From: Sulfurospirillum halorespirans DSM 13726
Lineage (GTDB): Bacteria > Campylobacterota > Campylobacteria > Campylobacterales > Sulfurospirillaceae
Reading direction: 5' to 3'
Assembly: GCF_001723605.1 (NCBI RefSeq)
Contig: NZ_CP017111.1
Location: 496,001-560,000, forward strand
Length of the DNA: 64,000 bases
Shown here: positions 17,523 to 26,980 of the stretch, one piece after another
How positions within the stretch are numbered: position 1 is the stretch's first letter
How the letters are laid out: every line of letters starts with the position of its first letter
Made by a program: the position numbers and the translations under genes
Notes under the pieces: model-generated
Told to the model about the DNA's origin: nothing
The model's input: only the letters and a program-made list of their open reading frames with translations
Database searches by the model: none

Positions 17523-18802
17523 GCACGCTTAGCGCTTTTGTTGTTATCCTCAACGTCGTTTTAGCACTGCTTTTTTCGCTTGGTTTAGCGCCTATTTTAG
17601 TCTGGGTGGAACGTCGTGTGGCGGGACTCATTCAAGATCGTTTAGGCCCCAATCGTTGTCATATTAACGGTATTCGCCTCGGTGGATTGGTACAATCCTT
17701 AGCCGATATGCTCAAATTGGCCTTCAAAGAGGATTTCCAACCCAAAGCAATTCAAGAGAGTTTCTTCTTCTCTTTGGCACCCGTCATCGTCTTTGTCTCC
17801 GCGTTTTTAAGCTTTATGGTGATGCCCTTTGCCGATGATCTGATCATCAACGGCGAGCGTTTCACCATGCAAGGTTTGCCGACGGATCTGGGCATTCTTT
17901 GGTTTTTAGCGTTAGCGGGATTGAGCGTTTATGGCATTATGCTTGGTGGCTGGGCGAGTCGAAGCAAATACTCCCTTTTGGGCGCTATGCGTGCAGGTGC
18001 GCAGGTCATCAGCTACGAAGCGGCGATGGGACTTTCGGTGGTTTCACTGCTCATTACCTATGGCTCCATTCATTTGGGCGACATTGTGGCATATCAAGGT
18101 GAGCTTTTTTTGGGTTTTATTCCCGCGTGGGGCATTGTGGTGCAACCTCTTGCCGCGCTTATTTTTATCGTAACCGCGTTTGCAGAAGCCAATCGTACGC
18201 CGTTTGATTTAGCGGAGGGCGAGAGCGAAATCGTCGGAGGCTATCATACTGAATACAGCGCGATGCGTTTTGGACTCTTTTTCGTGGGTGAATATGTCGC
18301 AATGAGCGCCTCTTCTGCATTGATCGTAACCCTCTTTTTGGGTGGCTACCATCTGCCGTACCTCAATACCCAAACGCTTCAAACCACGATGCCGTACGCG
18401 TTAGGTTTTATCATACTAGCCCTTCCTCTGGGCAGTTTTTATGCGATGCGCTGGATCAAAAAACATAACCGTTGGTATAAAGCAGACGATGTGCGAAACA
18501 CGGAAAGTGCGGTGTTGCAAAAAGGGTTGATTGGTCTGAATGTTCTGGTCATTGCAGGGCTTGGAGCACTGCTTTATCTAGGTCTTACGCCAACGTCTAC
18601 GAATGTCGCTACGGCGGTCATTCAGGTCTCAACCTTTGCGGTCAAACTGCTTTTTATGAACTTTGTGTTTGTTTGGGTACGCTGGACTTTGCCTCGTTTT
18701 CGTTACGACCAGTTGCAAACCCTCGGGTGGAAAGTGCTGATGCCTTTGGCGATTGCCAACATCGTTATCAGCGCGATTATTATCGTGGTAAAGGGGTTGT
18801 AG
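17519..18802 (+). CDS. nuoH: NADH-quinone oxidoreductase subunit H
   Basis: The 427-residue membrane protein has the family signatures ILVWVERRVAGLIQDRLGPN near the N terminus and AFAEANRTPFDLAEGESEIV in the middle; these acidic and charged segments line the quinone tunnel and the E-channel. It is about 90-100 residues longer than the E. coli protein because of extra hydrophobic segments toward the C terminus, a longer form I associate with delta/epsilon lineages. Its ATG overlaps the nuoG stop by four bases (ATGA). Confidence 0.95.
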   Translation: MSTLSAFVVILNVVLALLFSLGLAPILVWVERRVAGLIQDRLGPNRCHINGIRLGGLVQSLADMLKLAFKEDFQPKAIQESFFFSLAPVIVFVSAFLSFMVMPFADDLIINGERFTMQGLPTDLGILWFLALAGLSVYGIMLGGWASRSKYSLLGAMRAGAQVISYEAAMGLSVVSLLITYGSIHLGDIVAYQGELFLGFIPAWGIVVQPLAALIFIVTAFAEANRTPFDLAEGESEIVGGYHTEYSAMRFGLFFVGEYVAMSASSALIVTLFLGGYHLPYLNTQTLQTTMPYALGFIILALPLGSFYAMRWIKKHNRWYKADDVRNTESAVLQKGLIGLNVLVIAGLGALLYLGLTPTSTNVATAVIQVSTFAVKLLFMNFVFVWVRWTLPRFRYDQLQTLGWKVLMPLAIANIVISAIIIVVKGL

Positions 18803-19297
18803 ATGGGCATCAAAGTCGTTAAACGTCATGGCAATACCCTCAAAGAGAAGCTCTACATTCCTGCCATTTTTGGCGGTATGAAAACGACGCTTTCGCATTT
18901 TATCACCAATCTCAGTGATAAGCCGCATATTCCCACCATTCTTTATCCCGAAGAGCAACCCCATGACATCAGTGAACGTTACCGAGGCGTGCATCGTCTG
19001 ACCAAACGCGAAGATGAGAGTGTGCGTTGTGTGGCGTGTTTTATGTGCGCGACGGCGTGTCCTGCGGAGTGTATATTCATCGAAGCAGAAGAACGCACAG
19101 ATGGGGTTGATGAGAAGATGCCCAAACGTTTTGATATTGACCTTTTAGAGTGCGTCTTTTGTGGCGCATGTGTCGAGGCGTGTCCGTGTGACGCGATTCG
19201 CATGGACAGTGGCATTTTTAGTTTTATCGGTAAAAAACGCGAAGATTTTGTGCTTACCAAAGAGCAACTTTTAGCCAACAAGGAGAAAAAGCAATGA
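18803..19297 (+). CDS. nuoI: NADH-quinone oxidoreductase subunit I
   Basis: This 164-residue protein carries two ferredoxin-type 4Fe-4S motifs, CVACFMCATACPAEC and CVFCGACVEACPCDA, which hold clusters N6a and N6b linking NuoG to NuoB. Its ATG directly follows the nuoH stop codon and its stop overlaps nuoJ by four bases. Confidence 0.95.
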   Translation: MGIKVVKRHGNTLKEKLYIPAIFGGMKTTLSHFITNLSDKPHIPTILYPEEQPHDISERYRGVHRLTKREDESVRCVACFMCATACPAECIFIEAEERTDGVDEKMPKRFDIDLLECVFCGACVEACPCDAIRMDSGIFSFIGKKREDFVLTKEQLLANKEKKQ

Positions 19298-19791
19298 TGG
19301 ATATTCTCTTTTTACTGCTAGGCTCCTTTGCCATTTTAGGCGCTATTGGAATGGTCGTTTTTCATCAACCCGTCCACAGTGCACTGAGTCTTATTTTAAC
19401 GATTCTAGCACTCGCAGGGTTGTTTGCGCTTTTGAGTGCTTCGTTTTTATTTATGGTGCAAATCATCATCTATGCAGGCGCAATTCTGACACTTTTTATT
19501 TTTATCATCATGTTTTTAAACGTCAAAGAGGCGAATTTACCCAAAGAGCCCAATAAAAATATCACGCTCTTTTTAGGCTCCATTGCACTGGTACCGTTCA
19601 ACTTTTTGATTCTCCGCGCATTTTACACAATGCCTTTACATGTAAACCCGGTTGAGAGTGATTTTGGGAAGATCAAACCCCTTGGCATGGAGCTTTTCAC
19701 GCAGTGGCTCTTGCCGTTTGAACTCATCTCTATTTTACTCCTTGTGGCACTCATTGGTGCCGTTGTTCTTGGTCGAAAGGACGAAGCATGA
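19294..19791 (+). CDS. nuoJ: NADH-quinone oxidoreductase subunit J
   Basis: The 165-residue protein has five hydrophobic segments. FMVQIIIYAGAILTLFIFII contains the conserved third helix of NuoJ, whose pi-bulge is part of the coupling path. It overlaps nuoI and nuoK by four bases each. One TTTACATGTAAA encodes Leu-His-Val in the loop before the fourth segment, where sequence is poorly conserved. Confidence 0.93.
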   Translation: MMDILFLLLGSFAILGAIGMVVFHQPVHSALSLILTILALAGLFALLSASFLFMVQIIIYAGAILTLFIFIIMFLNVKEANLPKEPNKNITLFLGSIALVPFNFLILRAFYTMPLHVNPVESDFGKIKPLGMELFTQWLLPFELISILLLVALIGAVVLGRKDEA

Positions 19792-20108
19792 TCGCCAATA
19801 CCCTTTTTGGCTACATCGTTGTTGCCATGGTACTTTTTTCCATTGGTCTTTTAGGCGTCATTAGCCGTAAAAATATCTTTGTGATTTACATGTCGATTGA
19901 GCTGATGCTCAACGCTGTAAACCTGATGTTTGTCGCTTTAAGTAACTACCATCACGATATGGGTGGACATGTGATGGCAATGCTGATCATTGCGATTGCC
20001 GCCGCCGAAGCAGGGGTGTTTTTATCGCTGATTATCGTGCTTTACCGTCGTAAAAAATCACTCGATTCGGATATCTTTCGAACTCTTTCTCAAAAGGAGG
20101 CTGTATGA
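19788..20108 (+). CDS. nuoK: NADH-quinone oxidoreductase subunit K
   Basis: 106 residues with three membrane segments, the normal NuoK size. The second helix has the conserved glutamate in YMSIELMLNAVNL and the third has the second conserved Glu in AAAEAGVFLSLIIVLYR. Both are part of the central hydrophilic axis used in proton movement. Four-base overlaps with nuoJ and nuoL indicate translational coupling. Confidence 0.95.
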   Translation: MIANTLFGYIVVAMVLFSIGLLGVISRKNIFVIYMSIELMLNAVNLMFVALSNYHHDMGGHVMAMLIIAIAAAEAGVFLSLIIVLYRRKKSLDSDIFRTLSQKEAV

Positions 20109-21988
20109 GCGCTCTTCTAGCAGGAATTGTTTTAGCGCCACTGCTCTCTTCGGTGTTGATCGGACTTTTGTATATGCTGAGCATCACCAAAATACCTCTG
20201 GCTAAAAAATGGTTTACCCTGCCTGCACTCTTTGCGCCATTTTTGAGTTTTTGCTTTGGTCTCGTTGCCTTTTTAGAGGTTGCGAAAAGTGGTGTTGCGT
20301 TGCATTTTGAGCCCTATTTATGGCTAAGTGTAGGTGAATACAAAATCTACATGGGCTTTTTGGGCGACAAACTCTCTTTATTTATGGTGCTTTTTATCAC
20401 CTTTGTGGGATGGTTGATCCACCTGTACGCCACCGCGTATATGAGCGATGACAAAGGCTATGGCAAATTTTTCTTCTACTTCAACCTCTTTTTAAGTTCG
20501 ATGCTTCTGCTCGTCCTTGCCGATGGGCCGCTCATTATGTTTATTGGTTGGGAAGGGGTAGGGCTTTGTTCGTATTTGCTCATTAGCTTTTACTTCCAAG
20601 ATAACTCCAACGTTGTGGCGGGCAATAAAGCGTTCATTGTCAACCGTGTGGGCGATCTTGGCTTTTTGGTAGGATTGGCGATTCTCTTTTTTTACTGCGG
20701 CGATGCAGGGTTTAGCTATCCCACTATTGCGCACCAAGTCGTTTCCATGCCTTCTTCCTTACTCCAAATCGTAGGCATTGCGCTCTTTATCGGTGCGATG
20801 GGCAAATCGGCTCAAATTCCACTCTACGTCTGGTTGCCCGATGCCATGGCAGGCCCAACGCCTGTTTCAGCGCTGATTCATGCCGCAACGATGGTAACAG
20901 CAGGCGTTTACATGGTTGCGCGCTTCTCCTTTTTGTATGATCTCATTCCAAATATTGGACTTTTCATTGCCTACATTGGCGCGTTTAGTGCGCTTTTTGC
21001 CGCGGTAATTGCGACGAAGCAGAGCGATATTAAAAAGATTTTAGCCTATTCAACGATGTCGCAACTGGGCTATATGTTTATCGCCGTGGGGTTGGGTGCG
21101 TATAGTAGCGCGCTTTTTCATGTTTTTACCCACGCTTTTTTCAAAGCGCTTCTTTTTATGGGCGCAGGTGCAGTCATCATCGCGTTGCACCATGAGCAAA
21201 ATATCTTCAAGATGGGCAAAATGCGCCGTGTCACACCGGTGGTGTACCTCACGATGCTGATGGCAACCTTAGCGATCAGCGGGATTCCTCCTTTTGCTGG
21301 CTTTTTCAGTAAAGATGAGATTTTACTCGTCGCGTTTGCAAGTGGTGAATACGTCATTTGGGGTATTGCTGTGTGTAGCGCTGTTTTGACCGCGTACTAT
21401 ATGTTCCGACTCTTTTTTGTCGTTTTTGAGGGTAAAAATGCTTTACATGTAAATCCTCCGCACGATGTCTCTTGGGTGATGAAAGCCCCTCTTGTTGTGC
21501 TGGCTTTGGGTTCGCTTTTGGCAGGCTTTATGGGCTTACCTTCACTTTTAGGCGGAAGCCATCTGCTTGGTTCGTGGCTTGGTGAATGGGGCATGAGAGC
21601 GATAAGCGTAAGCCATGAAACCGAGTGGCTTTTACTCGGTCTTAATGTTGCTATTTCACTTCTTGGCATTGGCATCGCGTATCAAAAATTCTATGGGTAC
21701 GATCTTTCAAGCCACAAAGAAGCCAAAGGCATTGTCTACAATAAGTTTTATATCGATGAAATTTATGATGTTTTGTTTGTGCGCTCCATTCGAAAACTCA
21801 GCGAATTCATCGCGGTGGGATTGGATGTCAACATTGTCGATCGCGTCATTATGGGGCTGAGCCATGGTTTTATCAAACTAGGGCATGTGGTCGCACTGGT
21901 GCAAAATGCCAATGTCCGCTTTTATGCGCTTATTATGATGCTCGGCATCAGTGTCGCGTCATGCTATTTGATTTGGGCGGTGGAGTAA
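20105..21988 (+). CDS. nuoL: NADH-quinone oxidoreductase subunit L
   Basis: The 627-residue antiporter-like subunit has the conserved WEGVGLCSYLLISFYF (key Glu of helix 5), GAMGKSAQIPLYVWLPDAM with its Lys, and HAATMVTAGVYMVAR. The long C-terminal lateral helix that clamps the membrane arm is expected after about residue 490. It forms the distal proton channel. Its ATG overlaps nuoK by four bases and one base separates its stop from nuoM. An internal TTTACATGTAAA reads Leu-His-Val in the loop after FVVFEGKNA. Confidence 0.95.
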   Translation: MSALLAGIVLAPLLSSVLIGLLYMLSITKIPLAKKWFTLPALFAPFLSFCFGLVAFLEVAKSGVALHFEPYLWLSVGEYKIYMGFLGDKLSLFMVLFITFVGWLIHLYATAYMSDDKGYGKFFFYFNLFLSSMLLLVLADGPLIMFIGWEGVGLCSYLLISFYFQDNSNVVAGNKAFIVNRVGDLGFLVGLAILFFYCGDAGFSYPTIAHQVVSMPSSLLQIVGIALFIGAMGKSAQIPLYVWLPDAMAGPTPVSALIHAATMVTAGVYMVARFSFLYDLIPNIGLFIAYIGAFSALFAAVIATKQSDIKKILAYSTMSQLGYMFIAVGLGAYSSALFHVFTHAFFKALLFMGAGAVIIALHHEQNIFKMGKMRRVTPVVYLTMLMATLAISGIPPFAGFFSKDEILLVAFASGEYVIWGIAVCSAVLTAYYMFRLFFVVFEGKNALHVNPPHDVSWVMKAPLVVLALGSLLAGFMGLPSLLGGSHLLGSWLGEWGMRAISVSHETEWLLLGLNVAISLLGIGIAYQKFYGYDLSSHKEAKGIVYNKFYIDEIYDVLFVRSIRKLSEFIAVGLDVNIVDRVIMGLSHGFIKLGHVVALVQNANVRFYALIMMLGISVASCYLIWAVE

Positions 21989-21989
21989 C

Positions 21990-23471
21990 ATGAATATCGG
22001 CATCCTTTCAATCATCATTTTTCTACCCATGGTCGTAGCACTCGTGTTGATGGTAGCACCTTTTTCTTCGCGCATCACGCGCAATGCCGCGTTTGGCGTT
22101 TCGCTCACCATCTTCGCATTGGCACTTTACATCTACACCCATTTTGAGCTCACGGGCGCGCTTCAATTTAAAGAATTTTACCCGTGGATCAAGAGTTATG
22201 GCATCTCGTACAGCCTTGGCATTGATGGTTTTTCGCTGATTATTTTGATGCTGATTGCCACGCTGATTCCGAGTGCATACCTGCTTTTATGGAACAATGC
22301 GCGCTCTAAAAGTTACTGGATCAGCATGCTCTTTATCCAATCGGGCATCAGCGGTACGCTCTTTTCGCTTGATCTCTTTTTATTCTACTTTTTCTGGGAA
22401 GCGATGTTACTGCCCGTATTTATGATTATCGGTCTGTTTGGTTCGGGCAATCGCGTCTTTTCAACGCTGAAAATCACGATTTACACCATTATGGGTTCGC
22501 TCTTTATGTTTGTGAGCATTCTCTATTTGGGTGTGGCGCACTATTATGAATTTGGTGTTTGGAGCTTCGCACTCTCAGATTTGGTCAATATCACGACCAT
22601 TGCGCGTGAGCAAAAAATCTTTCTCTTTTTTGGATTTATGCTCGCTTTTGCGATTAAGATTCCACTCTTTCCGTTTCACTCATGGTTGCTTCAAACCTAC
22701 TCCAACTCGCCTACGGGTGGCGTTTTCTTACTCTCATCCATCATGGCAAAATTAGGCGTGTACGCGTTGGTTCGTTTTATGATGCCCCTTTTCCCCGACC
22801 TCTTTGTCGAGTTCTCGATCTATTTTGTCGCACTTGGCATTTTTGGATTGGTCTATTTTGGCATCGCCGCGATTTGTCAAATGAACATCAAAAAGATGTT
22901 TGCCTATTCGTCCGCTTCGCACCTAGGATTCATCACCGCGGGTGTTTTTGCGCTTAATGTGCAAGGCATGATGGGAAGTGCCTTTTTGATCGTCGCGCAC
23001 GCTATCGCTACGGGTGGACTTTTCTTATTGGTTGGTGTGATGGAGCGGCACTTAGGCATTCGCTCGCTTTCAGCTCTTGGAGGCATCGCGACCAAAGCAC
23101 CGTGGTTTACGCTTTTCTTTGCCATTATGCTCTTTTGTACCGTGGGCATTCCTGGAACAAACGGTTTTGTAGCGGAGCTGTTGATCGTGTTGGGTATTTT
23201 TCATTATAATCCTTACCTTGGCGTGCTCTCCGCACTCACCGTTTTAGTCGCCGCAAGTTACATGTTTTGGGTCTTTCAAAAAGCGGTTTTGGTTAAGAGC
23301 GACAACGATGTCTCGAACATGAAAGACTTAACATTGTATGAGATTTTAGGCTTGCTTCCTTTAGCGGTGCTGATCATCGCGATGGGTGTTTACCCCGATC
23401 TTTTCTTGTATAAAATCGAGCCAACCTTGCAGCACTATCTCATCGATATTTTACATGTAGGAGTGAAGTGA
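21990..23471 (+). CDS. nuoM: NADH-quinone oxidoreductase subunit M
   Basis: The 493-residue antiporter-like membrane subunit carries FFWEAMLLPVFMIIGLFG, the conserved Glu segment, AFAIKIPLFPFHSWLLQTY, with the essential Lys and His, and the second Lys-bearing broken helix further on. It forms one of three antiporter-like proton channels. Its 3' end includes TTTACATGTAGG, a near copy of the palindrome that also provides the GGAG ribosome site for nuoN; nuoN starts four bases before the nuoM stop. Confidence 0.95.
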   Translation: MNIGILSIIIFLPMVVALVLMVAPFSSRITRNAAFGVSLTIFALALYIYTHFELTGALQFKEFYPWIKSYGISYSLGIDGFSLIILMLIATLIPSAYLLLWNNARSKSYWISMLFIQSGISGTLFSLDLFLFYFFWEAMLLPVFMIIGLFGSGNRVFSTLKITIYTIMGSLFMFVSILYLGVAHYYEFGVWSFALSDLVNITTIAREQKIFLFFGFMLAFAIKIPLFPFHSWLLQTYSNSPTGGVFLLSSIMAKLGVYALVRFMMPLFPDLFVEFSIYFVALGIFGLVYFGIAAICQMNIKKMFAYSSASHLGFITAGVFALNVQGMMGSAFLIVAHAIATGGLFLLVGVMERHLGIRSLSALGGIATKAPWFTLFFAIMLFCTVGIPGTNGFVAELLIVLGIFHYNPYLGVLSALTVLVAASYMFWVFQKAVLVKSDNDVSNMKDLTLYEILGLLPLAVLIIAMGVYPDLFLYKIEPTLQHYLIDILHVGVK

Positions 23472-24976
23472 TGCTTTGGACACACCTCAGTTATCTTTTG
23501 CCGCTTATCATTGTTGCAGGCGGGGCGGTTGTTTTGATGCTTCTCTCCCCCGTTGAGCGTTTTTCGATGGAGCGTTTTTCACTCTTTACCTTTTTGATTT
23601 TACTGGGAGCTTTGGGTGCCGATCTGTTCTACTTTGGGGAGCTTTTCACCGCTTTTCCGATGCAAGAGCTCTTCTCCAAGATGCTTATTGTTGACAGCTA
23701 TTCGGTCTATTTTGACGCATTGATTTTGAGTGGTGCTCTGGTAACTTCCCTCATTGGAACGCACTATTTTCAAGCGAAACGTCACTTTAAAAAAGAGGTT
23801 TTCTCACTGTTTCTCTTCTCTGTTTTTGGCATGATGCTTTTGGTTCATGCGAATGAGCTTTTAACCGCGTTTATCGCGCTTGAGATCGCATCGCTTTCTC
23901 TTTACGTGATGATCGGCTTTCAAAAAATTCACGATAAACGGGTCGAAGCAAGCTACCAATACTTAGTGCTTGGCTCCATTTCAGGGGCATTTTTCCTTTT
24001 AGGTTCTGCGCTGATGTATGCAGGGGTTGGCACAACCATTTTGGGCGATATTGGAAAAGCGCTCGATGTACAGATGGGCAAAGATGTTTCGCTCATAATC
24101 ATCGGTGCGACGTTTATCTTGGTGACGTTCTTGTTTAAAATCTCCGCATTTCCGTTTCAAAACTGGACGATTGACGTGTATGATGGCTCGCCTCTGCCCG
24201 TAACCGCGTTTATGGCGGCAACCTTTAAAGTCGCCATTTTTGGTTTTGTGCTTCGTTTGATGCTTATCGATCTTGACCCGATTCGCGACATTTGGGACAC
24301 GCTTTTTGTCGTCGTGATTTTAGCGACCCTGCTGTATGGAACGCTCTTAGCGATCATTCAAGAGAGTCTTAAGCGCATGCTTGCCGCTTCAAGTATCGTT
24401 CACACGGGCTACCTACTCATCGCCTTTGTCTCCATTGGCTACGCAGGTGAGAGCGCATCTTCCTCCATTATCTTCTACCTCGTCGCCTATTTTCTCTCTG
24501 CGATGGGTGCGTTTGGACTCATCTCGTACATTGCCGCCGATGAGCATGTGCGTGTCACATACGAGGATTTTCGTGGCTTTGCGCACGTGCATCCGTATAT
24601 GGCGGCAATGCTAAGTGTTTTTATGCTCTCGCTTGCAGGCATTCCAAGTACGATCGGATTTGTCGGTAAATTCTACATTTTCACAGGAGCGATTGAAGCG
24701 GGCTACACCTTTCTAGCCGTATGCGGCATCATCGCCACGTTTATCTCGATCTACTACTACTTCAAGCTCATAGCACTCATGTACTTTTACCCCGCGTGTG
24801 AGAAAGAAGGAGCCATGATCCCCACGCTCAGTGGCATTACGCCCATTACGATTGGTGTGATTGCAATTGCGGTCATCTGGGGAGGCATCGGCAATACCTT
24901 TATCGCCTATTTCCCAGGGGTTGATTTCTTGATTGATACCGCGAGACTTTCGTATATGTCGTTGTTTATTAAATAG
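23468..24976 (+). CDS. nuoN: NADH-quinone oxidoreductase subunit N
   Basis: The 502-residue antiporter-like subunit has LTAFIALEIASLSLYVMIGF, with the conserved glutamate, and FKISAFPFQNWTIDVYDGSP, where the usual Lys is present and the common His is replaced by Asn. It lies next to the NuoK/J/A section of the membrane arm. It is the last gene of this operon, and a palindromic terminator follows its stop directly. Confidence 0.95.
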   Translation: MMLWTHLSYLLPLIIVAGGAVVLMLLSPVERFSMERFSLFTFLILLGALGADLFYFGELFTAFPMQELFSKMLIVDSYSVYFDALILSGALVTSLIGTHYFQAKRHFKKEVFSLFLFSVFGMMLLVHANELLTAFIALEIASLSLYVMIGFQKIHDKRVEASYQYLVLGSISGAFFLLGSALMYAGVGTTILGDIGKALDVQMGKDVSLIIIGATFILVTFLFKISAFPFQNWTIDVYDGSPLPVTAFMAATFKVAIFGFVLRLMLIDLDPIRDIWDTLFVVVILATLLYGTLLAIIQESLKRMLAASSIVHTGYLLIAFVSIGYAGESASSSIIFYLVAYFLSAMGAFGLISYIAADEHVRVTYEDFRGFAHVHPYMAAMLSVFMLSLAGIPSTIGFVGKFYIFTGAIEAGYTFLAVCGIIATFISIYYYFKLIALMYFYPACEKEGAMIPTLSGITPITIGVIAIAVIWGGIGNTFIAYFPGVDFLIDTARLSYMSLFIK

Positions 24977-24998
24977 CCTTTACATGTAAAGGTTATTT
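24977..24998 (+). terminator. Terminator of the nuoG-N operon built on the palindrome
   Basis: CCTTTACATGTAAAGG (24977-24992) is a perfect 16-base palindrome that begins directly after the nuoN stop TAG and is followed by TTATTTTTC. Stem plus T-run fit an intrinsic terminator, although the loop would be only four bases. Confidence 0.6.
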
Positions 24999-25064
24999 TT
25001 CTTTTTAGATATAATTACTCGTAATAAAGTGATTAAAAAATATAAGCATGATAAAGGTTATATT

Positions 25065-25694
25065 GTGAGTAAATATTATCCACCAGAATTGGAAACAGAA
25101 CAATTTCATTGTCCCCATTGTAATGTTTATGCAAAACAAATATGGCTTTCTTTAGCAAGTAATGGCTATATCATAAAGACACATAGACTGTGTACATGTA
25201 CACATTGTAATAAAACTTCGATATGGAATGTAGATAAAAAGATTATGGTTGATCCAGTTATGACAACCAATATTCCTCCGCATCTAGATATGCCAGAAGA
25301 GATACAAGCTCTCTATATGGAAGCCTTAAGCGTTATCGATTTATCGCCAAGAGCTTCATCTGCGCTTCTAAGACTTGCACTTCAAAATTTAATGCCACTC
25401 ATTGGTGCAAATACAGGAAAATTGGATAAAGATATTGCCAAACTCGTTGCCGAAGGGTTACAAGAAGAGATTCAACAAGCACTTGATTATTGTCGCGTCA
25501 TTGGAAATAATGCAGTTCATCCCAATGAGTTAAATCTTGATGACACTCCTGAGATAGCGCATGCTATGTTTGAAATGATCAATTTTATTGTAGAAGAAAA
25601 AATTGCAAAGCCAAAACGTGTCAAAGCGCTTTTTGAAAAACTTCCAACGGGAGCAAAAGAGGCTATTGATAAAAGGGATAAAAAATCTACTTAA
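25065..25694 (+). CDS. DUF4145-type protein with N-terminal zinc ribbon, inserted between the nuo operons
   Basis: About 209 residues from GTG 25065, which has AAAGG upstream; GTG 25029 is in frame but has no ribosome site. A zinc ribbon is formed by HCPHCNVYAKQIW and CTCTHCNKTSIW. A helical C-terminal region (LPEEIQALYMEALSVIDLSP-like start, then RASSALLRLALQNLM and CRVIGNNAVHPNEL) matches the DUF4145/HEPN-like pattern. Relatives occur often in defence or mobile contexts, but no function is established for this one. It is visibly richer in A and T than the nuo genes, and uses codons such as ATA and AGA unlike them, suggesting recent transfer. A near-copy TGTACATGTACA at 25191-25202 arises from its Cys/Thr codons. 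Confidence 0.75.
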   Translation: MSKYYPPELETEQFHCPHCNVYAKQIWLSLASNGYIIKTHRLCTCTHCNKTSIWNVDKKIMVDPVMTTNIPPHLDMPEEIQALYMEALSVIDLSPRASSALLRLALQNLMPLIGANTGKLDKDIAKLVAEGLQEEIQQALDYCRVIGNNAVHPNELNLDDTPEIAHAMFEMINFIVEEKIAKPKRVKALFEKLPTGAKEAIDKRDKKST

Positions 25695-25719
25695 AACATA
25701 CCACTTTGATATGTTTTAA
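25691..25719 (+). terminator. Hairpin after the DUF4145-type gene
   Basis: TTAAAACATA and TATGTTTTAA pair over ten bases around CCACTTTGA, starting inside the stop codon region of the gene. An AT-rich stem with T-rich 3' arm could terminate transcription. The TTACATGTAA copy at 25723-25732 lies next to it, just before the end of nuoF on the other strand. Confidence 0.5.
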
Positions 25720-25735
25720 TTCTTACATGTAAAGC

Positions 25736-26980
25736 TTATTTTATCAATACCTCAAACTCTTCCCGAAATTTTTGAATGTAACTCTGCGCGATAAATGCCA
25801 CTGATGGCGCAAAAACGCAGATGGTTTTTCCGTTAAGCATATCGCAGGCATCGAGGATGGTTTTAAAGTCTTCCTGTGTGCCTTTTCCCGCTAGGATTTT
25901 GGCTAAAACACGGTCGACCCAGCCTGTGCCTTCGCGACATGGGGTGCATTGACCGCACGATTCGTGGTGGTAAAATTCGAAGAGATTTTTCATCACTTCA
26001 GGAATGCTCACCTCTTCATCCATCACGATCATACCGCCTGTTCCAAGGGCGGAGCCATGCGCTTTAAGACTTTCATAATCCAGCGTTATATCTTCGATCT
26101 CATCGGCCCTGAGGATTTGCACCGATGATCCTCCGGGGATAACGGCTTTGAGTTTTTTACCACCTTTAATGCCACCGCACAGCGTGTAGATTACCTCTTT
26201 CATACTCGTGCCATACGGCAGTTCATACACACCGGGTCGTTCCACCTGACCGCTGATGCCAAAGAGCATGGTTCCAGGAGATTCTGCTGTGCCATAAGCG
26301 CGGTACGCCGCGAAGCCTTCGTTGATGATGTACGGCACACTCGCGATGGTTTCAACGTTGTTGACGACGGTTGGATTGCCAAAAAACCATTCGGGTTCTT
26401 TGCCTTTGGGTTTGAGTCTTGGGTGTCCACGTTTGCCCTCTAAAGATTCTAAAAGGGCGGTTTTTTCACCACAAATATACGCGCCAGCCCCTTTGTGAAT
26501 CGTTACATGTAAAGTGTAATCGTGCCCCAAAATGTGTTCACCCAAGATGCCAGCCGTATAAGCTTCATCGATGGCATTTTGCAAGCGATTGATCCAAAAA
26601 ACATATTCACCACGAACGTAGACATACGCGTGATGTGCACCGATGGCGTAAGAGGAGTCAATAATTCCTTCAAGGAGCAGGTGCGGGTCAAACTCTAAAA
26701 TCTGTCGGTCTTTAAAGGTTCCAGGTTCTCCTTCATCGGCATTAATCACCAAGTAAACGGGTTTATCACTGTTTTGAGGGATGAGTCGCCACTTCTCGCC
26801 CGTTGCCGCACCTCCACCACCTTTGCCTCGAAGTCCACTTTTTTCAACTTCACACGTCACATCATCAGGGCTCATGCTAAAGAGTTTCTCTAAAGAGGCA
26901 TAACGACCATGGTTTCGCGCGACTTCTAAGGTATACGCATTGGGAATATCAAAATTTTTACTGACCAGTTTCACCATCAT
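25736..26980 (-). CDS. nuoF: NADH-quinone oxidoreductase subunit F
   Basis: The 414-residue NADH- and FMN-binding subunit is recognised by SGLRGKGGGGAATGEKWR (NADH loop), NADEGEPGTFKDRQIL (FMN region) and the 4Fe-4S motif ESCGQCTPCREGTGW with its fourth Cys in GKTICVF. Having this gene means this complex I can oxidise NADH itself, unlike those of Campylobacter and Helicobacter. It overlaps nuoE by four bases and is the last gene of the nuoABCDEF operon. One TTACATGTAA copy encodes Leu-His-Val in TLHVTIHKG. Confidence 0.95.
   Translation of the reverse strand: MMVKLVSKNFDIPNAYTLEVARNHGRYASLEKLFSMSPDDVTCEVEKSGLRGKGGGGAATGEKWRLIPQNSDKPVYLVINADEGEPGTFKDRQILEFDPHLLLEGIIDSSYAIGAHHAYVYVRGEYVFWINRLQNAIDEAYTAGILGEHILGHDYTLHVTIHKGAGAYICGEKTALLESLEGKRGHPRLKPKGKEPEWFFGNPTVVNNVETIASVPYIINEGFAAYRAYGTAESPGTMLFGISGQVERPGVYELPYGTSMKEVIYTLCGGIKGGKKLKAVIPGGSSVQILRADEIEDITLDYESLKAHGSALGTGGMIVMDEEVSIPEVMKNLFEFYHHESCGQCTPCREGTGWVDRVLAKILAGKGTQEDFKTILDACDMLNGKTICVFAPSVAFIAQSYIQKFREEFEVLIK

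Noticed and set aside
25191-25204. TGTACATGTACA inside the DUF4145-type gene as another copy of the iterated palindrome
   Set aside because: It results from alternating Cys and Thr codons of the zinc ribbon (TGT ACA TGT ACA) and lacks the TTA..TAA ends of the word.
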